Origin: Pisolithus tinctorius
Lineage: Eukaryota; Basidiomycota; Agaricomycetes; Boletales; Pisolithaceae
DNA length: 64,000 nucleotides
Direction of reading: 5' to 3'
NCBI GenBank assembly: GCA_024663395.1
Contig: JANFAH010000002.1
Location: 1,116,001 to 1,180,000 of the forward strand
Below the pieces are notes generated by a model. That model searched no databases. It worked only from the letters and a program-made list of their open reading frames with translations, and had not been told where the DNA came from. This document shows positions 34,608 to 45,327 of this stretch, piece by piece. The position numbers were made by a program, and so were the translations under genes. Every line of letters begins with the position of its first letter. Position 1 is the stretch's first letter.

Positions 34608-34624
34608 TGGAGAGTCTGAAATAC
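34608..34624 (-). promoter_or_regulatory. putative self-primer binding site of gypsy element 2
   Basis: On the minus strand GTATTTCAGACTC follows the LTR end CTTAACA. ATTTCAGACT pairs exactly with AGTCTGAAAT in its LTR (minus strand of 61859-61868), about 30 bases after TTTATATA/TATATAAA. Compared with element 1 both partners have changed together. Confidence 0.7.
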
Positions 34625-34645
34625 TGTTAAGTTTGGGATGTCCGG
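34625..34645 (-). repeat. 5' LTR of gypsy element 2, inner end
   Basis: 21 bp ending (minus strand) in CCAAACTTAACA. The rest of the LTR is at 61673-62179, separated by 27 kb of nested DNA. Confidence 0.75.
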
Positions 34646-35374
34646 TGTCACACACCAAGGTGCCATTCACCCTGCAAATGCGAAGTCCAAGTTTTTGACT
34701 TCAGCTTCGGTTAAGAGGTTCACATGATGTGAACTGTCATGTGCATCCACCCAAGGTACAAACCATTGTCACCCAGTTACTATGATCATCGAATGTCTGG
34801 CTTATCTGTGGGATCACCCCGCTCGTTGCACTCGCACAGCCTTACAATCAATCCTCTAGACCTGCAGAACCCCCTGCCTCCCCCCAGGACTCGCAAGAAA
34901 GCTGCAGTATGGACAATGGAGGAGGAAGGCGCGTTATTGGATTTCTTGGCCTCTCATCTTTCACAGGCCAGCGATGGGAACTTTAAGAAGGCTACATGGA
35001 ACACTGCAGCAGCCCACATGGCTCATAATCATCCACCGAGTCCGGATAACAGCAATAAGACAGCTGAATCATGTGAGTGGAAGTTCAAGGCAGTAAGTCA
35101 TTGTATCATTCTTTTTTTTTGCCTTGCTAACAATTATCCAGCTTAAAAAATCCTACTACACCATCGCCAATCTTAAATTGGTGGCCTCTGGCTTTGCTTA
35201 CGATGATGAGCATGGTGCAATGATCTTGCTGGACAATGCCAATCTTTGGGATCGGTATGTAAAGGTAATGTAGTTTTTTTCTTGTCGGATCATCCACTAA
35301 CATCTAGTCAGGTGCACAAAGATGTGAAGCCGTTTCACAATCAGCCGTATCAGCTGATTTTGACCAAATGACCA

Positions 35375-36099
35375 TGGTAATTACCACAAAAGCAGTTACA
35401 GAATTCATGGCGACTACCACTTCCCAATATAGACAATGCCCCCTGAGTGACAACCTCTGTTGGTGTTTGAAAAAAATTCAGATTGGAATGTTCCCATGGC
35501 AGGTTGCCCTGTCAGGAATATTGATAATTTGCACCTGTACTGTGGCTATACAGATGAGCATGTGACTGGTAGATGTGATGGTCACATGATGAGTGACATA
35601 AGCAGAGATGACCCTAGATCACGTGATTTTTACATAATCGATTATGTGATGTGATCCTCTGGAGTGTTCAGTTATGTAATTTATCACGTGATCGTGGGAA
35701 AATATGCATGTGACTTAATCAATGTCACATGACAAGGTACAATTGTAGATCATGTGACCTTTTACATAATGATCATGTGGCAATAACTCTCCGATCCATT
35801 GGCTTATGTAATAGGTCACATGACTGTACTCATCATGTGATCTCACCTCTAGCACTCTGCATGTGACTCAATCCATATCACATGACCAGCAATCCCACCC
35901 CTATTCGCATGCTGGGCATTTGTGGCTGTGCTAAAAATGCGAATTGTGTCCCCACCCATTCAATTCTTGACATATGGATCTGGATTTTTGTGTGCAGAAT
36001 AGGCTACCATGTTGCTACACATTGTCAAAGGCACAGCTGGTTTTGTCTGGTAGTTGCTGAGATATAATGGAAATGAAAATGCTAACAAAACATCACATC
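35375..36099 (+). repeat. left arm of the long-TIR element
   Basis: Inverted copy of 44606-45327. AT-rich with many CATGTGA/TCACATG and CACGTGAT motifs. Frames in it (35368-35654, 35882-36067) recur in the other arm and are not genes. Confidence 0.9.
36094..36099. repeat. 6-bp target duplication CACATC (left)
   Basis: CACATC at 36094-36099 and 43869-43874 flank the inner transposon. The undisturbed arm at 44606-44630 has a single CACATC at the same place, which proves the insertion point. Confidence 0.95.
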
Positions 36100-36470
36100 T
36101 ATGGAAAGCCGGAGCATCATGCTCCCCCAGATTTCGGACTTTGGCGAATTGCATTCCGCATTTGGGAGTTTGGCGTTTGAGGACCTCGAGTACCACAAAT
36201 TACATATTCGACTTCAATAGATTACACTTCGGACTTGGGAGTTTTGCGTTTTGGACTTCGGAGTTTTGCATTTTGGACTTTGGAGTTTTGCGTTTCGGAC
36301 TTCGGAGTTTTGCGTTTCGTACTTGGGAGTTTTGCAGATTGTACTTGGGAGTTTCGCACATCGTACTTGGGAGTTTCACACATCGTACCTGGGAGCTTCG
36401 CACATCGTTCTAGGTAGTTCCGTGCACTGTCCTTCGCATTTTGTACCAAGCATGTATTGTGAAGAACAAC
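36100..36470 (+). repeat. left TIR with 22-bp subrepeats
   Basis: Units of the type GGACTTCGGAGTTTTGCGTTTC, about nine copies, diverging toward the interior into GTACTTGGGAGTTTCGCACATC. The inverted partner is at 43500-43868. Confidence 0.9.
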
Positions 36471-36549
36471 TAAGAATATTGTCTATATTGCACATGCAAG
36501 CAATGGCCAAGTGAGAATCACAAAAGATGTAACTGAATCAAATGCCACA

Positions 36550-37580
36550 AATACAAACCTTCTGACATAGCAAGGCCATCTTGTGAAAGGCAAAGAGCAA
36601 ATACATGGTCAGTTAATGCGCCATCATATGCCCGCATAATAGCGTCAACGGCCTCACGTGTATAGCCATGAGCGGAAAGATATCATGACGTGTGAGCACT
36701 GAGCTTCTCAGAATAAATTTCGATGACCATGTTTCCAGTGAAGTAGTAGTGGCTTTCGGTGATCCCTCTCAGCGTCCGTACATGGGTGTATATAATTGGG
36801 CTTGCGCATCGTCCAGATCCTTGAGCTGAGGTTAACATGAGCATTTGGGTATCAATAAAAACAATCCTCACTTATATCCATTGGTCATCCACACGCTTGG
36901 CAAGGCGCAGGCGCAGGCCGGGTTGGTACAGGGCCAAAGAGAGGATTTGCTGTTGCTGAGTGACTTGCTGCACTCGCATGAGCACCGGGCCCTGAAGTTT
37001 CCACACGAAGGGCATCATTGAACATATTCGCTAATTCATCGGCATCACCATCTTCAGGGCTTCATGGTCAGCATGCAAGCATTGGGGGGGGATGACACTT
37101 TACTGCTCGAATCAGCTATGACACTCAATTTAGTTATCAGTGGTGGTATTTGATCCTCAACACCCTTTGCCACCATTCACATCATTGCCTCGCAAAGGGT
37201 GTCAGTCCGTTGCCATTTTGCCCAATGAAATGAACTCCCTGCACGCACAGCTGCTTCTCTAGTGTGGGATTGAGTGAATGAGTCAGGGATGTTTCATAGG
37301 AAGAGACGGTGCTTACTCAGTGCGATGGATCCCAGTAGGATTTCCAACAACAACCGCATAGAAATCATTTGTTGAGTGTTTGAGAAGGTTCCGAATCACT
37401 AGTGAGGTACTGAGGACATCGAGCAATTCTTGCATGGTTGGTTCAGGTAGGAGGGGTCCCAAGATGGTCTTCAATGTTTGCATGACGAGTTCAGCCTCAT
37501 CTGTGGATATACACTCAATGGCAAGAGGTAGCGGTGGCGATGACCTTCCACATGGGATATATGGGCTGTTGATGATGCGT
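36550..37580 (-). pseudogene. possible viroplasmin/RNase H1-N-like gene
   Basis: On the minus strand a frame from about 37560 reads through TDEAELVMQTLKTILGPLLP, then STNDFYAVVVGNPTGIH. After an apparent intron (about 37318-37260) it continues with GSSFHWAKWQRTDTLCEAMM, a stop, and MVAKG. The order F/YYAV..G...GI, then W or F..AK, then EA recalls the small N-terminal RNase H1 / viroplasmin domain that binds RNA-DNA hybrids. Downstream pieces include GYTREAVDAIMRAYDGALTD (about 36600-36670). At least one internal stop. The call is tentative; an unrelated unknown protein is possible. Confidence 0.35.
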
Positions 37581-37753
37581 GCGCTTAAGTGCGAGAGTTG
37601 GGAACATGGTCGAACTCACCATGACTGGTAAATGCCAGGCTCTTTCCCACCAAAGACTACCCACCGCTGAGACATTGCAGCATACAACAGTTGGGTTGGT
37701 AGCTACATGTCTGCGGTCTTTTATAACCAGGCCCCATGTGTACTTTACAGCAG

Positions 37754-37886
37754 TGATGATGTAGAATAGCAATTTGATGACTCAGTCCTTTGTGTATGTA
37801 CTAGAGAGAATAGCGACGGGGATGATGTAGAATGGCAATTCAATGACTCTGTCCTTTGTGTACGTACTAGCAAGAATAGCAATTGT
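37754..37886. repeat. short tandem duplication next to the kinase stop
   Basis: GATGATGTAGAAT.GCAATT..ATGACT..GTCCTTTGTGTA.GTACTAG occurs twice, about 67 bp apart, downstream of the kinase. Confidence 0.7.
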
Positions 37887-37887
37887 A

Positions 37888-40663
37888 CTACTCCGATCCT
37901 TTGAATGGTTTCAGCACGAATCCAGGCCATGTACAGTACCGGTTGCAGACGTGCTCCTGCTCAAATAGTTCCACCCCAATCTCCACATTACCTTTGCTAA
38001 AGATGTCCATGCCCCCACCGACAGATCTGAAAGAATGCGATCGGATTAGAAACTTGCGATGGCTACGGAGGTAAACTTACAGATGAGTAAGAATCTGGGG
38101 GTCTGTTAACAGAGTAGTGCTCCCTGTCATTCATCATGTTAGTCAGTCTTTGTGGCGGGCAGCTTGAAGACTTACCTTGATAGTCAGATATATAAGCTAG
38201 ACCGTCCGCTTTCATGTATTGGACGTGTTGCATGAAAACGAGAAACTCTGCAATATGAAATGCGTCGTGGTCGGGTTCAAGGAGCGAAGAATATTGAACA
38301 TTGTGGATGAACTTCGTGAACTTGCTATCTCCACATTCGATCTTCTCTTCAAGAAGGTATGCTGCGACCACAGAGCCAGTGCTGGTGGACGGCCCCTTTG
38401 ACGTAGTCGAATAAATGAGTGCGAGTCCAGCTTCCACAAAATGCAAGTGAGGAATGTTAGCGATCCACACAGGTATGGATATATCCGCTGCATCACGAAT
38501 AGCAAGATTGATGTACTCATAAGTCATCTGCAGGAGGGATTTAGCCCAGTAGAGTACGTTCACTTCCCAAAAGAGCAAAGGAAGTTCTTGAGCAAGCACA
38601 TAGTGTTTGTATTGCTTATTGGCGCTGTTGCCTCCGTGGTAAGGCCGCTTCAGTACTACCGGGTGCCTTGGAAGGGAGCCTAGGCCAGATGGTGCCATGG
38701 GATTGAGGAGAAGGTATGCGTGATGAGCGGTTTTGAAGCCCCCAACCCCAAGGAGAGAATGTGAGGATGTATCAAAGTGGAGCTGGCCACTGAATGACTT
38801 TGCATGATTGAGCGAAAAGGCATGCTTGTCGGTGTCATTGAGGATTTCTTCGAGGCGGAGAGTTGGAATTGGGTAGAAGATGATGCTATCTAATTTTGTC
38901 TTCATCACTGCATTGCGTCTTAGACACATGTCACAAGAAAGTCGTTGAATGCTTACCAAGTCCGATATCTACATTAGCGGAACCACCAACTTGGAGGGCT
39001 TCCTTAACCAGATGACGACTGGGAGTGGTGGGTGATGCCGCAGTGGCAAATGTCCTCTTACCAGGAGGTGAGTGTGTAGTTGTGCTGGACATGCTGACTG
39101 ACCGCGAACGTTTGCACTTCAGAGATGTTGCTGGCACATCAACATTGATCGCATCAGTGACACTATGTCCTGAGAAGTCAGACGCTGTAGCAAGAAATAA
39201 GTCCTTCATGGATGAAGAAGTTCGCTGTCCATGACAGTCGTTAGTGATGGGTTAAACATAATTAACTGATCTGCATACCTCATCTGATGCATGAGTCAGG
39301 CTGTGCGACAATGGACATGCAGCTAAACTAGTGTTGAACGAGCTGGAAGACGCAGGAATGGGTGCCGGAACTGAGTGTTTGTTGGGTCGGCAGAGAGATC
39401 CAGTGTTGGGCTCAGCGTCCATAGTACTCATGGCGTCTTCTGCGAGTTTGTTGGCATAGTTTTCATACTCCCTCCACTGAGCCTCAGGAACAACAACGAA
39501 AAGAGAAAATTGCTTCGGTTTGAAGACCATTGTCTTAGAATTCTTTCAAGAGGCCGCATGAAGACATTCGTTGTAGAAGTATGGTTGCATGGGTTCGGGG
39601 AAACTCACAAGGTCTACCCAGGAAGAATCACGGACTACAAACTCCTTTGGCCTCCACAAAAACTCCAGGCAAAATGCCATGATTTTGCCGGTGACCTTCG
39701 CCAAGGCGATGGAAGCAAGTTTGGGTGCAGTTGCACGTGCATCGATATCTTTCATTCCTTCGCAAATGCTCTATTATGATAGGTACAGTTAGAGTTAGAC
39801 AGACCGTTCTACCTATACATCACATTGAATGAAACTTACCCCCAACGGAGTAGCATGCATATGACCTTTTCGAGGACCACCCTCGTGCAAGGCTGAAATC
39901 TCTAAGGTTATCGTTTCAGAGGGAGGAGACCGATACGCTTGGTTCATCCAACGTTCTTGTTGTGCGTGGTAGAGGGCGTGCTGTTGCTGTTGTACTTGGC
40001 TCGAAACGTTGCACTCTCCTGGATGGATCCGAGCCACGTCACGAGGCACTTGCCATGCCGATGGTACATGAATATCAGGACCGCTGCGATGTCCAGGCAC
40101 CCGAGATTCGAAGCCTTGTTTCTGGATAATTGATGCTACTAATCCCTCCAGTGTGGTAAGCATACTTGATGCAGCGTTGGGGGAGGCTTGTGGGTTTGCA
40201 ATTCCTGTGTTGGTCCATGAGTGAGCAACGGCTATGACAGGAGGAGGATCAGAGCCTGAAAGACAAGTGCGTTAGCAAGTGATTGACACACGAAAAATAT
40301 TATCACATACAGCTGCGTTGCGCATCAGACATGGAGCGCTGTATCACTTGCAGGTCTGGGACACTGGTCGGCACACTCGGGCATGCTGCAGCAATAATCT
40401 TATCAGTATGAACATACCACCTATGAGCATGATCATTCATTACCATTGCGAACATATGTTGCCGCCGGTTTGGCCTTGTACCTATCACAACAAGGTTGAC
40501 ATACAAACCTACCAGGCTTGCCGACATTGATGGTTGCAATGTAGTGCCTAGGTGCTCCTTTGGGTATAATGGCACCACATGCTGGATGTTCACAAATGCA
40601 ATCTTCACAGGCAATAGCATCTTCGGTGAATTGTGGGAGAAATACAGGGTTGGGAGAAGACAT
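37888..40663 (-). CDS. alpha-type protein kinase (MHCK/EF2K family)
   Basis: Start ATG 40663 (MSSPNPVFLPQ), stop at 37888. About eight exons with short GT-AG introns, for example 40443-40399 and 40310-40256. Order: an N-terminal cysteine-rich segment (CEDCICEHPAC...CQPCC, probably zinc-binding), a Gln-rich region, a segment with FSLFVVVPEAQWREYE, a Ser-rich linker with KRSRS, then the kinase domain (about 38760-37888). That domain shows GVGGFKTAHHAYL, VVLKRPYHGG, FIHN, HVQYMKADGLAYISDYQG, LLTDPQILTH and, in the last exon, GGGMDIFSKGNVEIGVE with a C-terminal HVCNRYC zinc motif. These are hallmarks of alpha-kinases, which are expanded in agaricomycetes. I see no certain internal stop. It lies in a transposon. 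Confidence 0.8.
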
Positions 40664-41049
40664 CGCGGAGTAAAGTATGTACTCAATGTAAGAAGATACG
40701 GTGCGCTCACCTCGACTTAAATACATGAATGACAAGCAGTACCAGGTGATGGATCATGGCATCAGCACACTAGGGGGTACCCCACAGACGTGACTGTCAT
40801 CTCCATGGGCAACGCAGGCCTGTAGAATCATCGTCAACACTGCAACAGATGGGGTAAGGTAGGTAACTTGCCATTGCAGCATCATCAACTAACCTGCTGC
40901 TGTAATCAGCCTGGGGGGAGATTGAGACGTTTCAAGTTTGGGTTTGAGGAATCGTTTGGCAACCTCCTGCTAATGTGAAAATAGAAATCAAGGTGAACCA
41001 ATTGTAGCAAGTAAGAACACCACTTACCGCTCTGCTCGCACTACCATAT

Positions 41050-41335
41050 GGAAATCGAGTTGGAAGAACGTACAACTGACCGTCGTGCAACCGCAATGTT
41101 GGAAATTGAGTTGAAGGAATGTGCAACTGACCGACCTGCAACCGCAAGGTTGGCAATCGAGTCGGAGGAATGCACAACTGACTGCCGCACATCTGACCAC
41201 CCTGCAACCGCAATGCTGGAAATCGAGTCAGAGGAATGCACGAGTGACTCACCCTGAAACCGCAATGTTGGCAATCGAGTCTGAGGAATGCATAAATCAC
41301 TGCCCTGCGACCGCAACATGGGCAAATGACTTAGA
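41050..41335. repeat. minisatellite, unit about 57-60 bp
   Basis: Five units with the core CCGCAATGTTGGAAATCGAGT followed by GGAATGCACAACTGAC. Open on both strands for most of its length. It lies between the kinase and the transposase. Confidence 0.85.
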
Positions 41336-41503
41336 GGAATAGTGAGATTGAGGGAAAGAGATGGCCACGAGATTATCCGAACATCCGAACATGTGATCAC
41401 ATTTGTGCATTATGTTTTGATATTACGTTTGTCAAGCGAATACACATTGCAATGAAGCCTCGGAGCACTATTAAGCAGGACTGTGTCAGAAGTATTAGAA
41501 TGA

Positions 41504-43491
41504 TTGTCTTCCTCTCCTCCTCCAAGATTTCGGTCACCCCATGCTCGACTGGAATGCCAAATCAGTGGAAACCTCTGCATATGTATCCAGCTCACCAGCT
41601 CCATTTTGACTGACACAGCTGCTTGCACAGCACCTCTCGAGCAGATCAAACCACACATCCACTGCATGTGGAAAGCTTGCCATACAGACAAGGAAATTTT
41701 GCAGGAGGTGCACAAGCATATCGACACTAACCAGTATGGGATCGGGTCAGTGGATTTATTTGATCTTAAGCATGTTTTAATGCTGACAAAATACATCTTA
41801 GGCTAACAAAGCTGAGAGCAATCCGTGTGAGTCTTGGCTTGTATGGCACACGTCAGCAAGACCACTCGCCAGAATCTATCCAGGAGGCTATGGTGGAACT
41901 ACGACAGACCTATCCAAACGCTGGAACACGTGAGATGATCAGCCTACTTTTTCACGAAAAGCAGATGTCTGTTGCAAGGTAGGAATGATCATTCTCACTA
42001 GTCCGACCCTTCATACACCTGATATCTGAGAAAATGAACAGAAGCGTCATTCACGATTACTTTCTTACATATGAACCCAAACTCATTCAGCAGCACAAGA
42101 CTCGCCGCCTGAGACGTCATCGTTTCTGGGCTGCCAGAGTTAATGATATTTGGGCTGTGGACCAACACGACAAGTGGCTTCGCTTCGGACTTGCACTACA
42201 TACTGCCGTTGAACCGTTTTCTGGGAAAATATTATGGATCCGTGTCTGGCACTCAAACCGTAACCTGCAGCTGATCTTAACATATTTCCTAGATGTTGTC
42301 AAAGAACTTGGCCGTAAGTTATCTTCTTTCTGGCACTGCGTACTAATTTCTGCGATCCTCATAGATATTCCATTAGTAACTCAACGTGATCCTGGCACCG
42401 AAAATTTTGGCATTGCAAATGCTCAGTCCATGCTTCGACAGTGGCATGATGCAAAGCTCATTGGTACACTTCAACACAGATGGATGTGACACAAGAAAAA
42501 TATTACACCTGAAATCATGTGGTCACAGCTTCGGTGTCGGTTTACCCCTGGATTCGAGGCAATATTAGAACAGGGTGTAAAAGAGGGGTGGTACGACATC
42601 GATAACATGCTCGAACGGTATCTATATATTTTGCTGTGCAGTGTTCAGCTGACAGTGTTGGACTAGGCTCGTCTTTCATTGGCTATTCATCCCATGGCTT
42701 CAAGGAGAACTGCTGGCCTACAAGGACCATGTAAATAATACAGCAAAACGTCATGACTGTAACAAGGCGAGCAACCATCAGTCATGTATATTTTTCATAG
42801 ACTCATGGACTAATCTCAAGGTTATGCCGCATGGCGTTCCAAATCTTATTTACGAGTCTGCAGGTGACTATGGCGCAATAGATTTCAAGGTGAGCGTCAA
42901 ACTTCATCTTCTTTGTATTCAACTATTCAATATTGTATGTTCACCATGAATGATAGGTAAAAGTAGACCTGGTAGACATCAAACATGTCCAGAAGCTCTA
43001 TATCACACCAACTCATCTGGTCTTTGACTTGGTCCCTCCTGCATTTGGTGTCCACATAGAGAGCTTCTATGTGGATATGGGCCATCCATCGGTTACTCGT
43101 CAGAACGTGTGGGCCATATACCATGAACTGTGTGGCTTGATCCAGCAACATGCAGATGCACTCGCCATGCTCAACTTACATAGCATTTGTCCTGCAGCCA
43201 AAGATTATGATGATGATTCATTTCCGCTTTGTGAAGGCTGGGTGCTTCTCTTCAATGAAGATGGTGATTATTACATGGGCAGTGTGCGGGGTGGATTAGG
43301 TCTTGGTAAGTCATGTTGTCAACTGTATATGCGGAACTAATGTAGCTGTCTCAGGCAACGAGCATGTGCAGCAACTCAATGAACTGGACGATGATGACCC
43401 TGTTTTGGATGATGTCAATGAGGGGCCAGCTGTTGTTTTAACGGCTTTTTCAGATGACGAGGGGCAGGATGACTCCGACGCTGACTGGTAG
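41504..43491 (+). pseudogene. integrase-core (DDE) transposase of basidiomycete type
   Basis: Exons: 41504 to about 41760 (ends YGIGSVDLF); about 41808-41980 with LTKLRAIRVSLGLYGTRQQ, a helix-turn-helix style start, and ELRQTYPNAGTREMISLLFH; about 42040-42310 with FWAARVNDIWAVDQHDKWL (first catalytic Asp) and VEPFSGKILWIRVW; about 42364 onward with TQRDPGTENFGIANAQ (second Asp); then a C-terminal part with PTHLVFDLVPPAFGVHIE and an acidic end at 43491. One TGA at 42487 replaces Arg in RWM.HKKN, and the frame weakens near 42660. Proteins of this plan are widespread in agaricomycetes as integrase-core proteins. It is the likely mover of this transposon. Confidence 0.8.
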
Positions 43492-43499
43492 ATAAGCAA

Positions 43500-43868
43500 T
43501 ATTGTGATCGTTGTTCTTAGTTGTTCTTCACAATACATAGTCCATATGAAATGCGAAGGACAGTACACGGAGCTACTTAGAACGATGTGCGAAACTCCCA
43601 AGTACGATCTGCAAAACTCCCAAGTACGAAATGCAAAACTCCGAAGTCCGAAACGCAAAACTCCAAAGTCCAAAACACAAAACTCCAAAGTCCAAAACGC
43701 AAAACTCCAAAGTCCAAAACGCAAAACTCCCAAGTCTGAAGTGTAATCTATCGAAGTCGAATATGTAATTCACGGTACTCGAGGTCCTCAAATGCCAAAC
43801 TCCCAAATGCGGAATGCAATTCGCCGAAGTCCGAAATCCGGGGGAGCATGATGCTCTGGCTTTCCATA
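43500..43868 (-). repeat. right TIR with 22-bp subrepeats
   Basis: Inverted partner of 36100-36470, with AACTCCCAAGTACGA and AACTCCAAAGTCCAAAACGC units. Confidence 0.9.
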
Positions 43869-43874
43869 CACATC

Positions 43875-44605
43875 ATTCAACTTACACATCCTTCATGCCA
43901 CATCTGACACTTCAAAAGGGTTGGACACATGCATATCAATTCATAGACAAAGTTTGGTGTCACCCCACTCAGATCTGAGAGAGCAAGATGCAAAATAAAG
44001 ATTCAAGAGTGTGGGAAAGTGGGAAAAAGTCCCAAAATAACATATGGAGATTTTGAAAACATATCAAAAATGTGGATTTGCACACATCACAGTGACCCTG
44101 CCAACCCCAGACTTTGGGTGAGGAATGCAGCAATATGGCCTACCATGTTGGCACCATGTGCCTGGTGAGATATCCACTTAAACATGTCAAAATTGCGAAA
44201 ATGTGTGCAATGGGGTAGTAGTGTTGACCTTGCACTGGCATAAATCTCCCATTGTTGCCATGAGTCAAGTGTACCATTCCGCATTTTTGACCATTTGCAG
44301 TGAGTATCACATCAGGCACTTGTTACTAATATCTTCCACCATGTCCCAATATCCCTCACCTAAGTTCTGGTAGTGGTAGCTGCACTGTGGGATGTGCTGT
44401 GCTATGTTTTTGATATGTTTTCAAAATCTCCACTATTTTATTTTCTCTGTTTGAAGCTTTCCCACGCTTCTGGGATCAGTATTTGGCTTGCTGTTCACTC
44501 AATTCTAAATGGATAAACTTGAAACTTTGGAAATGCATTAAAGGAATGTTCTTCAACCCTCCTGAAGTTTCAGATGTGGCATGAAGGATGTGTAAGTTGA
44601 ATGAT
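43875..44605. other. centre of the long-TIR element, no gene
   Basis: AT-rich sequence with CATATCAAAAA(C/T)-type stretches (44060-44075 and, inverted, 44400-44425) and no credible frame. The first about 60 bp still match the right arm. Confidence 0.6.
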
Positions 44606-45327
44606 GTGATGTTTTGTTAGCATTTTCATTTCCATTATATCTCAGCAACTACCAGACAAAACCAGCTGTGCCTTTGACAATGTGTAGCAACATGGTAGCC
44701 TATTCTGCACACAAAAATCCAGATCCATATGTCAAGAATTGAATGGGTGGGGACACAATTCGCATTTTTAGCACAGCCACAAATGCCCAGCATGCGAATA
44801 GGGGTGGGATTGCTGGTCATGTGATATGGATTGAGTCACATGCAGAGTGCTAGAGGTGAGATCACATGATGAGTACAGTCATGTGACCTATTACATAAGC
44901 CAATGGATCGGAGAGTTATTGCCACATGATCATTATGTAAAAGGTCACATGATCTACAATTGTACCTTGTCATGTGACATTGATTAAGTCACATGCATAT
45001 TTTCCCACGATCACGTGATAAATTACATAACTGAACACTCCAGAGGATCACATCACATAATCGATTATGTAAAAATCACGTGATCTAGGGTCATCTCTGC
45101 TTATGTCACTCATCATGTGACCATCACATCTACCAGTCACATGCTCATCTGTATAGCCACAGTACAGGTGCAAATTATCAATATTCCTGACAGGGCAACC
45201 TGCCATGGGAACATTCCAATCTGAATTTTTTTCAAACACCAACAGAGGTTGTCACTCAGGGGGCATTGTCTATATTGGGAAGTGGTAGTCGCCATGAATT
45301 CTGTAACTGCTTTTGTGGTAACTACCA
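44606..45327 (-). repeat. right arm of the long-TIR element
   Basis: Near-identical inverted copy of 35375-36099. It is the undisturbed version and shows a single CACATC where the other arm is split. Confidence 0.95.

Larger units (their letters stand above)
36100..43868. mobile_element. 7.77-kb TIR transposon carrying integrase-type transposase and alpha-kinase
   Basis: Ends TATGGAAAGCC and GGCTTTCCATA, followed inward by GAGCATCATGCTCCCCC (itself a palindrome) and by arrays of a 22-bp unit in opposite orientation (about 36170-36440 and 43545-43745). Inside: a minus-strand gene of possible viroplasmin/RNase H1-N type, an alpha-kinase (minus), a minisatellite and an integrase-core transposase (plus). 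The exact 6-bp duplication marks a mobile unit. That the kinase is cargo, not transposition machinery, is inference. Confidence 0.9.

Noticed and set aside
35368..36067. Frames of 60-65 residues identical in two places (also 44635-45328)
   Set aside because: They are in the two arms of the long-TIR element; identity reflects the inverted repeat, not two genes.
36054..36514. Repeat-rich frames such as FGVLRFGLRSFAFWT
   Set aside because: Products of the 22-bp TIR subrepeats; open on both strands and mirrored at 43311-43806.
38212..38683. Open frames on both strands inside the alpha-kinase gene
   Set aside because: They are shadows of the kinase exon, which has recognisable family motifs in one frame only.
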